Shown: positions 7,664 to 16,701, counted from the first letter of the stretch. The stretch is DNA of 64,000 nucleotides from Parachlamydiales bacterium (GCA_041671045.1 JBAZCF010000011.1:1-64000); one strand, 5' to 3'. Made by a program: numbers and translations. Notes: a model not told the origin generated them from the sequence alone.

Positions 7664-9262
7664 TCATTTGTCTTTATTTTCAAAGGCAAAGTCATGATCT
7701 GAAAAAGTATAACGGAACCAAGGCGAATCACCGGCCCGGCCTAATTGATGACGCAGGTTACTGAAAGCTCTATAGATTAGGGGGTAAGCTTGGCCGTGAT
7801 ATTTCTGTAAGATTTCTTTCCAGGAGCGGGGAGCTTCCTTAATGAATTTTTCCATATCCTGTGTTAACTCTTCTTCTGTCATCGACTGAATATTTTTAGG
7901 AGGATCACCCAACATGCAGAGTGAACTTGGATCAAAACTATGAGGATCAAATCCACCTACAAGAGGAATCGTACAGTCTAGCCCAAGTTTAGAGGCGCTA
8001 ATGGGCGGCACGTCACTTCCTACACTTGGATCTACCGTCATCGTATTACCTCCCGGAATTACCAGAGTACCCCTGTGAGGCATGTATCGGAAAGCCATGG
8101 CCCATAAAACTGCATTATCGTTCCATATGTCGACATCTTCGTCAAAAACCATTGCGATCTTGGGTAAAGCTAACCTTGAGCAGCTTAACATGACAGTCAG
8201 AGTTTGCATTGCATCACCGCCGCCCATGGTTTTAATTTTTGCATAGGCAATATTTGAAAGTCCGCCCGCGGGTGCGCGTACTTCTTTCACATCGATCCCC
8301 GCCTTTTGCAATGCAAAGAAAATATCTGCTTCAACAGAAGGTAGCTGCAGCATGTTATCCGTATACCAAGGGTACTTGCCGCCTATTGTCCCGTGCTGAT
8401 AGATGGCGCTCTTGCGGTAAGTTATGCAGTTCACTTTAAAAATAGGATTGTGTTTTAAGCCACCGCCATACATTCCTGTGAACTCACCGTAGGGTCCTTC
8501 ATCATGCGTCCAACCTTCTGTAACTAATAGTTCCCCTTCTAAGACTATTTCAGCATTAGCTGGAACATACAGATCCAAAGTTTCACATTTCACTAAATTA
8601 GCTGCGTGTCCATATACACCTCCTAGCACATCCCAATCATCGTCAGTAACTGGTGCCGATGTTAGAGCAGCAATTTTGTCGATCAACGGCCCTCCAATAA
8701 CCATTGCCATAGGGAGATTTTTTCCATTTTTCTGTGCTTTGAGAGCATTTATATGTTGCCGATGAGAGGTGCAGGTTACATCAATGCTCTTTTCATTTTT
8801 GGTACGGAACATACTGCGGTATATTCCCCAGTCGGTAATACCGGTATCGGGATCTTTGCTGATGACCATATTATCGTTAGTGTAGGCGTGTCCATCACGG
8901 TCGTGGTGCAGAAATAGGGGAAGTTTAGTGAGGTCTACATCAGCCCCTTTTAAGATTACTTCCTTGCATGGAGCTGTTGGTACTACTTTTGGAGAGATGC
9001 GCTGCGTGCTCATCTGGGCCATTTTTGCCCCGGTCTCATTTTTCTTGCACCCTAGGGCCCAGGCATACATATCTTGGTTGGAGTAGGCATTGGTAAGGAA
9101 CTGGAATTCACAATCTTTTATTTTCTCTACCAGGATAGCTTTCAGAGGGTTGTCTTCCATAATTTTAGGGAGTTCATCCACCCTTTTTTCATCTTTTATG
9201 CGGATGAGAAAGCCGGCTTTTTCGAGATCAAGGACATGATCGGATAAACTTTGCTGAGGCAT
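7664..9262 (-). CDS. UbiD-family prenyl-FMN-dependent decarboxylase (1)
   Basis: A 532-residue UbiD/Fdc-type enzyme that would reversibly decarboxylate an aromatic or alpha,beta-unsaturated acid using prenyl-FMN made by the adjacent UbiX. Typical elements are the split-beta-barrel segment NDNMVISKDPDTGITDWGIY, the metal/cofactor segment around EGPYGEFTGMYGGG, and the C-terminal WAMAFRYMPHRG and GGNTMTVDPSVG blocks. The family's usual length is about 480-530. The substrate cannot be named. It is followed 34 bp downstream by ubiX and lies 24 bp from the SRPBCC gene, consistent with one operon. Confidence 0.92.
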   Translation of the reverse strand: MPQQSLSDHVLDLEKAGFLIRIKDEKRVDELPKIMEDNPLKAILVEKIKDCEFQFLTNAYSNQDMYAWALGCKKNETGAKMAQMSTQRISPKVVPTAPCKEVILKGADVDLTKLPLFLHHDRDGHAYTNDNMVISKDPDTGITDWGIYRSMFRTKNEKSIDVTCTSHRQHINALKAQKNGKNLPMAMVIGGPLIDKIAALTSAPVTDDDWDVLGGVYGHAANLVKCETLDLYVPANAEIVLEGELLVTEGWTHDEGPYGEFTGMYGGGLKHNPIFKVNCITYRKSAIYQHGTIGGKYPWYTDNMLQLPSVEADIFFALQKAGIDVKEVRAPAGGLSNIAYAKIKTMGGGDAMQTLTVMLSCSRLALPKIAMVFDEDVDIWNDNAVLWAMAFRYMPHRGTLVIPGGNTMTVDPSVGSDVPPISASKLGLDCTIPLVGGFDPHSFDPSSLCMLGDPPKNIQSMTEEELTQDMEKFIKEAPRSWKEILQKYHGQAYPLIYRAFSNLRHQLGRAGDSPWFRYTFSDHDFAFENKDK

Positions 9263-9286
9263 CTTTTTACCTAAAATATTAATGCG

Positions 9287-9706
9287 TTATTTTATTGCGG
9301 GAAGAGCGCTCTTGGTTTCAGCGTAGGTTTTAAGGTGGTGGAGCAGGATCCCCCATAATGTATTGCACTTGCGGAAGTTTCCGTGCTGTCCCGGCCAGCC
9401 GGCATGGCGCATTTCTACAAGGGAGCGTTCGTCGTCATATTTTGAAATCTTATAGATAACTTTAGTTCCGGCAGAGTCTCCAGGACCGCTCACACATTCC
9501 CAAGTGATATTGTGCGGATCCAAACTAAGGATTTTCCAGTCAAAGGTGGGCTTGCCTTCAGCCTTGAAAATCAGATGGCCGTTGACTTTGGCGTCCCCTT
9601 CCACTTCCACTGTATGCCAGGCACGCAGACCGTCCAGGGTTGTTAAGGCTTTGTATATAGTTTCAACGGAAGCTTTAATGCTAATTTCGTGGTCAATATC
9701 CGCCAT
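9287..9706 (-). CDS. SRPBCC-fold protein (START/Bet v1-like)
   Basis: A 139-residue protein with the SRPBCC pattern: ISIKASVETIYKALTTLDGLRAWHTVEVEGD at the N terminus (strand, then helix with the W of the family), beta-strands, and a C-terminal long helix (NTLWGILLHHLKTYAE). Such folds bind hydrophobic or aromatic ligands, and some are cyclases or carriers. It sits between two UbiD genes with gaps of 24 and 16 bp, so it may bind the substrate or product of the decarboxylases. No catalytic residues can be assigned. Confidence 0.82.
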   Translation of the reverse strand: MADIDHEISIKASVETIYKALTTLDGLRAWHTVEVEGDAKVNGHLIFKAEGKPTFDWKILSLDPHNITWECVSGPGDSAGTKVIYKISKYDDERSLVEMRHAGWPGQHGNFRKCNTLWGILLHHLKTYAETKSALPAIK

Positions 9707-9722
9707 TGTTCTTTCCTTGTTG

Positions 9723-11147
9723 TTAGTTTTTTTTCGTCAGTTCCGGAAAATCATAGTCTTGCCAGCCGGGAACTTCCGCAACCTTGAAATATAATCCGCT
9801 GCCGCATTTTGACTTATCAGCAGGGGCGTCTGCATTAATAATGGAGCCGAAAGGATACGTTGCATCGATTCCGATAGAGGATCCCATACGTCCTTCCAAA
9901 GAGATATCGTCAGATATCGAGGGGTCTAAAGGACCGGCGGGCAGATCGTTTAAGATCATTACATCCTTTTCAGGCTGCATCCTAAAAGACATCGCCCATT
10001 CTACTTCAGTAGGATTATGGATATCGATATCAGGGTTTACAGTCACGACGATCTTAGGACGAAGATTACTCGCCATTGCTGCTAGAATAGCTTGACGGGC
10101 CTCCCCTGCAAAGCGAGGTTCTATAGCCATGACTATGTAGAAAGAAACCCCTCCGGAAGGAGGAATTGCTACACGCTTAAGTGTAGGAAAATTTTTATAC
10201 ATATTGTTAAAGAAAGAAGCTTCGAAGGGTATTTGCTTTAGAATGTGGTTTTCCGTAGGAGGGACGCCTGTAAGCAAAGCTTGAAAATAGGGCTTGTTCC
10301 TATGTGTGATGGCTTTGATACGCGTGACAGGCTTGTCTGATCCGGGGGTATAATAGCCGGTGTATTCCCCTAAAGGGCCTTCATAAACATTTTGGGTGAG
10401 GTCTATTTCCAGCTCCAGGACAAATTCAGCATATGCAGGAACCAACACATCGATTGTTTTACATTTTACTAGTTCAACAGGGGCTCTTCGTAGACCTCCG
10501 GCAACTTCAAAGTCGTTGGTCTTATCGGTGAGTTGGAATTGGCATGTATAGGCTAGGATAGGATCTACGCCTATCACGAGAGCAGCGCTGTAGGTTTTAA
10601 GCCCCTTCGTTCTTGCTCTAGCGATATGTTTTCCTAATCGGTGATTAGGCTGAGCTAAAAACGAGAGTGTTTTATTGTCGATGACCTGAAAACGGTAGTT
10701 ACCTACATCCGGGATTCCACTTTCAGGATCATTACTCACGATAATGCCGGGAGTAATATATGCCCCCCCGTCTAATGGGCTATATTTCGGGATGGGAAGT
10801 TTTGATAGATCTACGTTTTCTGCCGTTATTGTATTTTCTTGAACGGGAGCATTGGAGATGGTAACGGGAGGGATAGGTTTTTCTAGTCCGGCAAGAATAT
10901 TATCAAAAAGGGTCTCTTCTGTAGACTGAAAGGCAAGCAATGCCTTAGAGCGTGAATTATAAACTCCTCCGATCAATGGAAAGGATGTTCCATTATTGTT
11001 AAATTGTATGGCGGGTCCGGAGATGGCAGCGCTTTTTCGCAGAGCTTTGCCTATTTCAAGCTCGAGGGCTACCGGACGGTCGACGGTGAGAAGTTCACCT
11101 TTTTCTCGGAGTGCGGCGATAAATTCTCTGAAATCTTGGTAGGGCAT
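9723..11147 (-). CDS. UbiD-family prenyl-FMN-dependent decarboxylase (2)
   Basis: A 474-residue UbiD homologue, shorter than and distinct from the copy at 7664-9262. Family blocks include the ITPGIIVSNDPESGIPDVGN segment, the EGPLGEYTGYYTPG loop and the EWAMSFRMQPEKD block. It would catalyse (de)carboxylation of an aromatic or acrylic acid with prenyl-FMN. Two different UbiD proteins with one UbiX and an SRPBCC protein in one run suggests either a heteromeric enzyme or two steps of one pathway. It is the first of the closely packed genes; the ABM gene upstream is 90 bp away. Confidence 0.92.
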   Translation of the reverse strand: MPYQDFREFIAALREKGELLTVDRPVALELEIGKALRKSAAISGPAIQFNNNGTSFPLIGGVYNSRSKALLAFQSTEETLFDNILAGLEKPIPPVTISNAPVQENTITAENVDLSKLPIPKYSPLDGGAYITPGIIVSNDPESGIPDVGNYRFQVIDNKTLSFLAQPNHRLGKHIARARTKGLKTYSAALVIGVDPILAYTCQFQLTDKTNDFEVAGGLRRAPVELVKCKTIDVLVPAYAEFVLELEIDLTQNVYEGPLGEYTGYYTPGSDKPVTRIKAITHRNKPYFQALLTGVPPTENHILKQIPFEASFFNNMYKNFPTLKRVAIPPSGGVSFYIVMAIEPRFAGEARQAILAAMASNLRPKIVVTVNPDIDIHNPTEVEWAMSFRMQPEKDVMILNDLPAGPLDPSISDDISLEGRMGSSIGIDATYPFGSIINADAPADKSKCGSGLYFKVAEVPGWQDYDFPELTKKN

Positions 11148-11237
11148 TCAATATTCCTAAAAATAAACAATCAAAAAATATTAAGTGTGTATGAACTGTA
11201 TATTTCAAATAATATCTTTATGTTCAACCGCTTTATA

Positions 11238-12170
11238 TTAGGATCGAAAAGTCCACAGTAAGAAGATTTCTAGTGCGTACAATAATAAAACAAAGCCCGC
11301 CCCGAGTAGATCATGCAGTAAGCTTCTCTTTGGAATCAGCCACCATTTCAAACTAAAGATGGCAAAAGGCATGAGAGGCCAAGTCAATAAAGTCACCACG
11401 GCTACATTTCCAAGGAAAGTGCTCAACGCAGGATTTAATGCCGTTAAATGAGGAGCTAAATATTTATATTGCATCATTACGGTGGGGAATAACACAAGCA
11501 AGACAAGCATACCTTGCTTCCACTTCGGAGGGATTTTTGCTAAGCCGTCAGTGAACCAGCCATCAAAAGAATAATAGAGGCGACGGCTTTCGTGGGATGT
11601 GATAAATTTTTTCGATTCTTCGATAAGGGCACTACGTTCTTTAGAGTTCAGCCAGCGTTCAAGATTTTCGGAGTTATCAAATTGTAATAGTGTGATCCAA
11701 CTACCGCTTTCTTGATTTTCTGGAGCTTGAACATAGACCTTTTGAAATCCCGGGAATTTGGATTCAATTTGGTGTACCTTCCCCAGCCACTCCTGATATG
11801 AGGCCACCTTATCTTTATGTACTAGAGTTACATACACTTCTGTTACACTGCTAGGAATATTAGCTCCTTTATCCTCTGTCGTCTCTTTAAAATTTTCAAT
11901 CAGCTTTGAGGATTTCAGCTCTTGCATCAGTGAACTAAATACAGGTGAATGGCGCCATTGCATTAAATTTGATTGAGTGTTGAAACGCTGTTTGAGTACC
12001 CATTCGGTTTGATTCTGAGATGATGGCGCAAAGATTTCCAAGCTGACAAATCCAGGGGCGGCTGAAATGCGAGAACGTAGCTTAGCTTGCCAGTCAGAAA
12101 AGGCGCTATAATGTCCAGGTAATAGAGCGAGCATTGTGGTGAGGGAAGATTGCGCGCTAGGATCTGACAT
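11238..12170 (-). CDS. Tandem ABM (antibiotic biosynthesis monooxygenase)-like domains with membrane anchor
   Basis: A 310-residue protein. Two ferredoxin-like ABM-type domains lie at about residues 10-100 (WQAKLRSRISAAPGFVSLEIF) and 108-200 (YQEWLGKVHQIESKFPGFQKV). They are followed by three membrane helices from about 220 (MLVLLVLFPTVMM, FLGNVAVVTLLTWPLMPF, LLGAGFVLLLYALEIFLL). ABM domains act on quinones or heme or simply bind ligands. The anchor places them at the inner membrane, cytosolic side presumed. It lies upstream of the UbiD/UbiX cluster on the same strand, so a link to quinone or aromatic chemistry is plausible but unproven. A short divergent promoter region (12171-12262) separates it from a + strand GNAT. 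Confidence 0.82.
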   Translation of the reverse strand: MSDPSAQSSLTTMLALLPGHYSAFSDWQAKLRSRISAAPGFVSLEIFAPSSQNQTEWVLKQRFNTQSNLMQWRHSPVFSSLMQELKSSKLIENFKETTEDKGANIPSSVTEVYVTLVHKDKVASYQEWLGKVHQIESKFPGFQKVYVQAPENQESGSWITLLQFDNSENLERWLNSKERSALIEESKKFITSHESRRLYYSFDGWFTDGLAKIPPKWKQGMLVLLVLFPTVMMQYKYLAPHLTALNPALSTFLGNVAVVTLLTWPLMPFAIFSLKWWLIPKRSLLHDLLGAGFVLLLYALEIFLLWTFRS

Positions 12171-12262
12171 ACAATTCCTTTGCTTTCATGGGGTAAAAGT
12201 TTACAATGCAGTTAAATTCGTGTATTCCATATTTATAATTAAACATGAATTAATGGAACTCT

Positions 12263-12931
12263 ATGGACCAAGCGTTGTTGGAAAAAAGAAAATCCTTACC
12301 TGAGAAACCACAATCTACTCGTCTTATAGGCCAGCATGTAAGACTTGAGCCTTTGGTTATTGCAAGAGATACCCAAAGACTTTTCGAAGTGTCTAATGGG
12401 AAGCCCTTTCAATTGGGTGAACATTCTGTTCCTGCATATGATTGTGATGAGCTTATCTGGCGTTACATGTTTGATGGGCCCTACGATAATGTCCAGGATC
12501 TAGCGATAAGTTTACAAAAACAAATCGATGCTTCCAACGGACTATGTCTGTGTGTTTTTGATAATGCCACCGGACAGCAAATCGGGGTGACTAACTTAAT
12601 GAATAATGTCCCATCGCATTTAAAAATAGAGTTAGGCGGTATTTGGTATTGTCCTGCGGCCCAAGGAACATTTGCAAATGCTGAAGCGACGTATTTAATG
12701 CTTAAGCACTGCTTTGAGCTGGGATATCGCCGCATAGAATGGAAATGCCACTCACATAACCAACGATCACGCAAGGCGGCGTTACGCCTTGGCTTCCAGT
12801 TTGAGGGGGTTCAGGAAAGCCACATGATCGTCAAAAACAGCAGCCGCGATACGGCTTGGTACCGTATTCTTAAACATGAGTGGCCTATTGTTAAGCATGA
12901 CCTTGAACGCTATCTTTATTTTGACAAGTGA
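12263..12931 (+). CDS. RimJ/RimL-type GNAT acetyltransferase
   Basis: A 222-residue GNAT of the RimL-like branch. The opening RLIGQHVRLEPL, the central IGVTNLMNN strand, the acetyl-CoA site around GIWYCPAAQGTFANAEATYLML and the late CHSHNQRSRKAALRLGF (the N-x-x-S-R-x-A-x-x-x-G-F motif) are family hallmarks. The product would acetylate an alpha-amine of a protein N terminus or a small amine. There is no signal peptide. GGAA five bases ahead supports the start. Its end overlaps by 16 bp the 3' end of the convergent ornithine-cyclodeaminase-like gene. Confidence 0.9.
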   Translation: MDQALLEKRKSLPEKPQSTRLIGQHVRLEPLVIARDTQRLFEVSNGKPFQLGEHSVPAYDCDELIWRYMFDGPYDNVQDLAISLQKQIDASNGLCLCVFDNATGQQIGVTNLMNNVPSHLKIELGGIWYCPAAQGTFANAEATYLMLKHCFELGYRRIEWKCHSHNQRSRKAALRLGFQFEGVQESHMIVKNSSRDTAWYRILKHEWPIVKHDLERYLYFDK

Positions 12932-13881
12932 TTGTTATTTTGGAACTTTTCATAAATGAAGGTTGCAATTTGTAGGTCTTGTATTGCTACGCCTGTTAAG
13001 TCTGCAATAGTGATTTGTTCTTCTGATGTTCTTCCTAGAGAAGGCTGGGATATTACCTGTCCTAATTCAATCATCCTATCGTGGTTTAGAATCCCTTTTT
13101 TGAATGCATAAGAAGTGTCTCCAATTTTTTCACATTGGCTTCGGCTATCTACAATAATGCGGTCTGTAATAGAGAACAGGGACGGATCCAGCTCTTGTTT
13201 GCCGCTATCATCTGCCCCTACCGCAGTAATATGCGTACCAGGACGGATCTGATCGGCAAAAAGTAAGGGCTCTGTAGAAGATGTCGTCGTTACGATAAGG
13301 TTGCAGTTCAGTGTAAGCGTATCTAAACTCGCGGCCGGAGATATATTCCAGTCGGACAGTGCAGGGTGTTGAATAAACTTATTTACCTTAGCGTCATTAC
13401 GCCCCCAGACCATCACCTTCCGGCATTGTGTTGCATGAGATAGCAGCTGTAATTGGTAAAACGCTTGCGCACCGGTTCCCACGATTCCTACGCAAGAAAT
13501 ATTTTTTGGGGCGAGATATTTTGCAGCAACACATCCGGCAGCAGCAGTACGCAACTCTGTCAAATATCCCTCATCCAACAGGATCGCTAGGGATTTGCCT
13601 GTGTGCTTATCAAACAATAGCATAAGGCCATTACCTGTCGGCAAGCCTAGCTTGAAGTTACCCTTAAAACCGGAGGCAATTTTGACGACGTAATATTTCC
13701 CATTTTTTGAATAACCATATTTAATATGGCATTCACCTGGCGGTGATTCAAAATGCAAAGAAGCAACGGGAGGTATCACGCACTCCCCTTTACTGTAGGC
13801 CATAAAACCCTGTTCTATTGCTGCTACAATTTCCGAGAATGCAATTAGAGGCTCTATTTGCTGACGAGAAAGGATTTTCAT
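12916..13881 (-). CDS. Ornithine cyclodeaminase / mu-crystallin family protein
   Basis: A 321-residue NAD(P)-binding member of the OCD/mu-crystallin family. Family marks are the HIKYGY substrate segment, LDEGYLTELRTAAAGCVAA, the Rossmann motif GIVGTGAQAFYQL and TAVGADDSGKQELDP. Members include ornithine cyclodeaminase, EutC of ectoine use, and DauB-like ketoarginine/imino-acid reductases. The open frame extends 55 codons upstream, but the Met at 13881 starts the conserved domain and lies 2 bp after the stop of the dehydratase gene, so I take it as the start. It is the third gene of a regulator-dehydratase-OCD operon, suggesting catabolism of an amino acid. Confidence 0.9.
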   Translation of the reverse strand: MKILSRQQIEPLIAFSEIVAAIEQGFMAYSKGECVIPPVASLHFESPPGECHIKYGYSKNGKYYVVKIASGFKGNFKLGLPTGNGLMLLFDKHTGKSLAILLDEGYLTELRTAAAGCVAAKYLAPKNISCVGIVGTGAQAFYQLQLLSHATQCRKVMVWGRNDAKVNKFIQHPALSDWNISPAASLDTLTLNCNLIVTTTSSTEPLLFADQIRPGTHITAVGADDSGKQELDPSLFSITDRIIVDSRSQCEKIGDTSYAFKKGILNHDRMIELGQVISQPSLGRTSEEQITIADLTGVAIQDLQIATFIYEKFQNNNHLSK

Positions 13882-13883
13882 TA

Positions 13884-14834
13884 TTAAGATCCTACGATAT
13901 GTTGAAGAGAGGAATAACTTACATTTCGACCTGTGAGAACTATGACTATAGGACCTTTTGGCTGTATGTGTCCAAAGAGACAGGCAGCCAAAGCCACAGC
14001 CGATGAAGGTTCTATAAGGTATTGATGATACTCTAAAAACCAGCAAATGGCAGATTTAAGCTCTGACTCTTTGATAAGGGCTAGGTGATCTACCCGTGTT
14101 TTCAAAATATCAAAGCAATTTACCCCCATACCCCCTTCAAGGCCTCCAGCCAGTGTTTCAATAGACGGCATGTATGTGACGGCTTTGCCTTGCTCTAAGG
14201 AAAGTTTTAGGGCAGGGGACTCTTCCAGTATGCTTGCGACGATCTTAGCGTCCGGATTTATTGACTTCATATGCCATGAAAACCCTGCGGCTATGCCTCC
14301 TCCACCGACTGGGAGAACGAAATGTGTTGCATCGGGAACTTGAGCTAATACCTCGACTGCAAGAGTACCCCCATTGGCCGCCATTATTCTTTCATCATCA
14401 AAAGCCGTAACCATTTGCAGCTTAAGCTTAGCAGCCTCCTGTATTCCCCAGTCCAAAGTATCATCATAACCAATATATTCTGACTTTATAACTCTTGCAC
14501 CTAGTTCAAGCAGTTTATCATACTTGGCTTGGTCTACACTTTTCGGTACAAATATAGTACAAGGAATCTCCATAGCTTTGGCCGCATAGGCAACGCCAAG
14601 ACCGTGGTTTCCTGCGGAGCAGGCTGCTACACCCTGTTTTCTTTCGTGGGGGGTAAGAGTAGAAAGATAGAAGTACGCTCCCCTAGGTTTGAAAGAACCG
14701 GTAACCTGCAAACATTCCAGTTTCAAATAGGCAGGCTGACCTAAGAGCCTTGATAGTTCGGGAGAATGTTCTGTGGGGGTCCTCCTTATTTTATCTTGTA
14801 GAAAGAGGGTGGCTTGCTCGATGAGTTGTTTCAT
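13884..14834 (-). CDS. Threonine/serine dehydratase-like PLP enzyme
   Basis: A 316-residue fold-type II PLP enzyme. The PLP lysine is in GSFKPRGA (near residue 48), the phosphate loop is GGGGIAAG, and SAGNHGLGVAYAAK is the substrate loop. Such enzymes deaminate serine/threonine or, as EutB in ectoine degradation, eliminate from hydroxyamino acid derivatives. It lacks the C-terminal regulatory ACT domain of biosynthetic IlvA, so it is catabolic-like. It lies 2 bp before the OCD gene and 8 bp after the regulator stop. The EutB-EutC-like pairing makes amino-acid or ectoine-type catabolism plausible; specificity is unknown. Confidence 0.9.
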   Translation of the reverse strand: MKQLIEQATLFLQDKIRRTPTEHSPELSRLLGQPAYLKLECLQVTGSFKPRGAYFYLSTLTPHERKQGVAACSAGNHGLGVAYAAKAMEIPCTIFVPKSVDQAKYDKLLELGARVIKSEYIGYDDTLDWGIQEAAKLKLQMVTAFDDERIMAANGGTLAVEVLAQVPDATHFVLPVGGGGIAAGFSWHMKSINPDAKIVASILEESPALKLSLEQGKAVTYMPSIETLAGGLEGGMGVNCFDILKTRVDHLALIKESELKSAICWFLEYHQYLIEPSSAVALAACLFGHIQPKGPIVIVLTGRNVSYSSLQHIVGS

Positions 14835-14842
14835 TTATGCAC

Positions 14843-15460
14843 CTATTCGTTAGTAGGAGTGAGATTGCACTCCTTCAAGTAATTATAGACAGTAGCACGT
14901 GATATCTGCAGGACTTCGGCAATATAGGAGGCAGCGTTTTTAGTATCGAATGCGCCCTCCTTATAAAGGGCGATGAGAAGCTGCTGCTTCTCCGGTTTGC
15001 TTAAAGACTCCAACCGCAAAGCATGCTGTTTCAAATAGGTAGACACATAAATGTTGATTTTCTCACGCCAATCATTTTTGAAAAGGAAGTCCGGCATTTC
15101 CGTGGCAGGCTTGATCATCTCTAGGATGAATTGATGCATTTCATTCCATTTAGATATATCCAGATTGATGCACAAGAGACCTATGGGCTTTTTTGACTCA
15201 TTTTTAAGGACCGCGGTGACAGACTTAATTCTTCTGCCATCCCAATTCGTTTTGAAATAGGGTTCGAAGAAATCTTGGGAATCCAACTCACCCATTTCAT
15301 CCAAAAGAGAGTCATCCCCTATTTTGCGTTTTGAAAAATTATTGAAAATTCCTTCGATGCATCCGGTTTTCAGGTTATGGAGTACAACTTCCGCATTGGG
15401 AAAAAGAAGGGCTGCGATAGCTTCAGCAATAGGGGCATATAGGTTTAAGGCGGGCTTCAT
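14843..15460 (-). CDS. YheO/DauR-type PAS-HTH transcriptional regulator
   Basis: A 205-residue regulator with an N-terminal YheO-like PAS domain (APIAEAIAALLFPNAEVVLHNL, then SVTAVLKNESKKPIGLLCIN) and a C-terminal HTH (AASYIAEVLQISRATVYNYL). The family includes DauR, which controls D-arginine catabolism genes in Pseudomonas. It is the first gene of a three-gene operon, so it probably controls the dehydratase and OCD genes and itself in response to a small ligand. The ATG is preceded by GGAGTATCT, a fair ribosome binding site. Confidence 0.9.
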   Translation of the reverse strand: MKPALNLYAPIAEAIAALLFPNAEVVLHNLKTGCIEGIFNNFSKRKIGDDSLLDEMGELDSQDFFEPYFKTNWDGRRIKSVTAVLKNESKKPIGLLCINLDISKWNEMHQFILEMIKPATEMPDFLFKNDWREKINIYVSTYLKQHALRLESLSKPEKQQLLIALYKEGAFDTKNAASYIAEVLQISRATVYNYLKECNLTPTNE

Positions 15461-15541
15461 AGATACTCCATTTTACGATATATACATATTAGTCTAAATT
15501 AGACTTTTCTGTAAATACCAATCAAAATGCTTTGTCTATGG

Positions 15542-15568
15542 TTCCCCCAGTTTATTAACAGGGGGGAA
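15542..15568 (-). terminator. Stem-loop after the hypothetical gene at 15586
   Basis: The arms ttcccc and ggggaa, with extra paired C/G, surround the loop agtttattaaca. It lies 18 bp beyond the stop of the minus-strand gene and upstream of the regulator operon promoter. No long T run follows, so it is only a possible terminator. Confidence 0.45.
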
Positions 15569-15585
15569 GTTATGCCTTGAAGATC

Positions 15586-16224
15586 CTAATACTTAGGTAA
15601 CTGATTATAATCGTTATAAGTCATAAATTTAACCTGATCTAGGATTTCCGGAGAATTATTCGACCTTATCTTAGAAATTCCATCTTCTTCCGATACAACT
15701 ACATTTAGTTCAAAAGTTCTAGAAACTATTTTAAGCTTATCTAGACACCACCAAACATTCTTAGCAAAAAATAAATTATCAAAAGCTCCTAAATCAGCAC
15801 CTCTTCCCTCCTTCCACCCCTGTGGAATTATGGTCATCGTTATCGGAGTAGCAGCAATAAAGGTGCTCCATAGATAGCTAATATGAGAAAGGTTACCCAA
15901 ACCAGCCTTATCGTTTGTACGACAGCTATTTTTAAACTCTTGAATCCCAATATCTGAACTACAAAATATTTCATTAGTAACCAATAGGGCATTAGTCATG
16001 TCATATAGAAGAACAGTTAAGTTTCCAAAAGGAGGAAGACAGAGTAAGGCTGCTCTTAAGTTCGAGCATTCATTAGCATTTTTATAAAACCAATTTTTCT
16101 TTGCTACTTCTGAAGGTTCCTTATGACAATTTATAAAGAGCTTAGTCGCTAGATTAACAGCTGCGGAACCATAACTTACATAGGGAATGTATTGTAAATA
16201 ATTATATGTTTTTTCTAATAACAT
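15586..16224 (-). CDS. Hypothetical protein
   Basis: A 212-residue protein I do not recognise. It has a hydrophobic N-terminal third (YLQYIPYVSYGSAAVNLATKLF, PPFGNLTVLLYDMTNALLV), a second hydrophobic patch (LWSTFIAATPITMTIIPQG), several Cys and a polar C terminus. The longer frame starts at 16269, but the Met at 16224 has AAAGG six bases ahead and is preferred. The base pattern is AT-rich. The hydrophobic-then-charged layout resembles chlamydial inclusion-associated or effector-like proteins, but no function can be claimed. Confidence 0.65.
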   Translation of the reverse strand: MLLEKTYNYLQYIPYVSYGSAAVNLATKLFINCHKEPSEVAKKNWFYKNANECSNLRAALLCLPPFGNLTVLLYDMTNALLVTNEIFCSSDIGIQEFKNSCRTNDKAGLGNLSHISYLWSTFIAATPITMTIIPQGWKEGRGADLGAFDNLFFAKNVWWCLDKLKIVSRTFELNVVVSEEDGISKIRSNNSPEILDQVKFMTYNDYNQLPKY

Positions 16225-16352
16225 TGTGAACCTTTCAATTTTTATTAATGACATTATACTTAACTTCAATTAAAGTCTATTATTAGTTCCTATCTAACAA
16301 CACCATCATTCATTTAAATAAAATCTATTCAGTTTAATAGTTCTCAATATAA

Positions 16353-16701
16353 ACGTTTTTTAGAAAAGACTACGGATTGGCTTCCTATCTCGATTTCATT
16401 CACATTACAGAGGATTCCTGCCAATTCCAATTACTTCTGTGATATATTTTTATTAAACCTTTCGTGGTCAAGGGAACATGGAAGGAAATTAATTCAAGCT
16501 CTCGAAGAGCACTTCAAAGGAAAGGGGTACTATAACATCAATCTTGTCACAAGCGCTTTTCAAGCCCCTGAATTTTATAAGAAATGCGGATTTACACTTG
16601 AATTCGCTCGAGTTAATCACAAAAATCCTAAGTTAACAAAGTACTTCTGCGTAAAATTTTTTGAGGATCTTTCACAGTCACAAGGAATTCTAGAAAAATA
16701 A
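16353..16701 (+). pseudogene. Decayed GNAT acetyltransferase
   Basis: Two reading frames together give the C-terminal half of a GNAT protein. The first (16353 to about 16440) reads DYGLASYLDFIHITED; the second reads REHGRKLIQALEEHFKGKGY and continues to QAPEFYKKCGFTLE before TAA at 16701. GRKLIQALEEH and EFYKKCGF are the acetyl-CoA-binding helix and the late FYxxxGF motif of the family. A frameshift lies near 16445, and the N-terminal half and start codon are missing. Clearly a relic and not an active gene. Confidence 0.75.

Noticed and set aside
12916..14046. Longer start for the OCD gene at 14046
   Set aside because: The extra 55 residues overlap the dehydratase gene and lack family similarity; Met at 13881 starts the domain.
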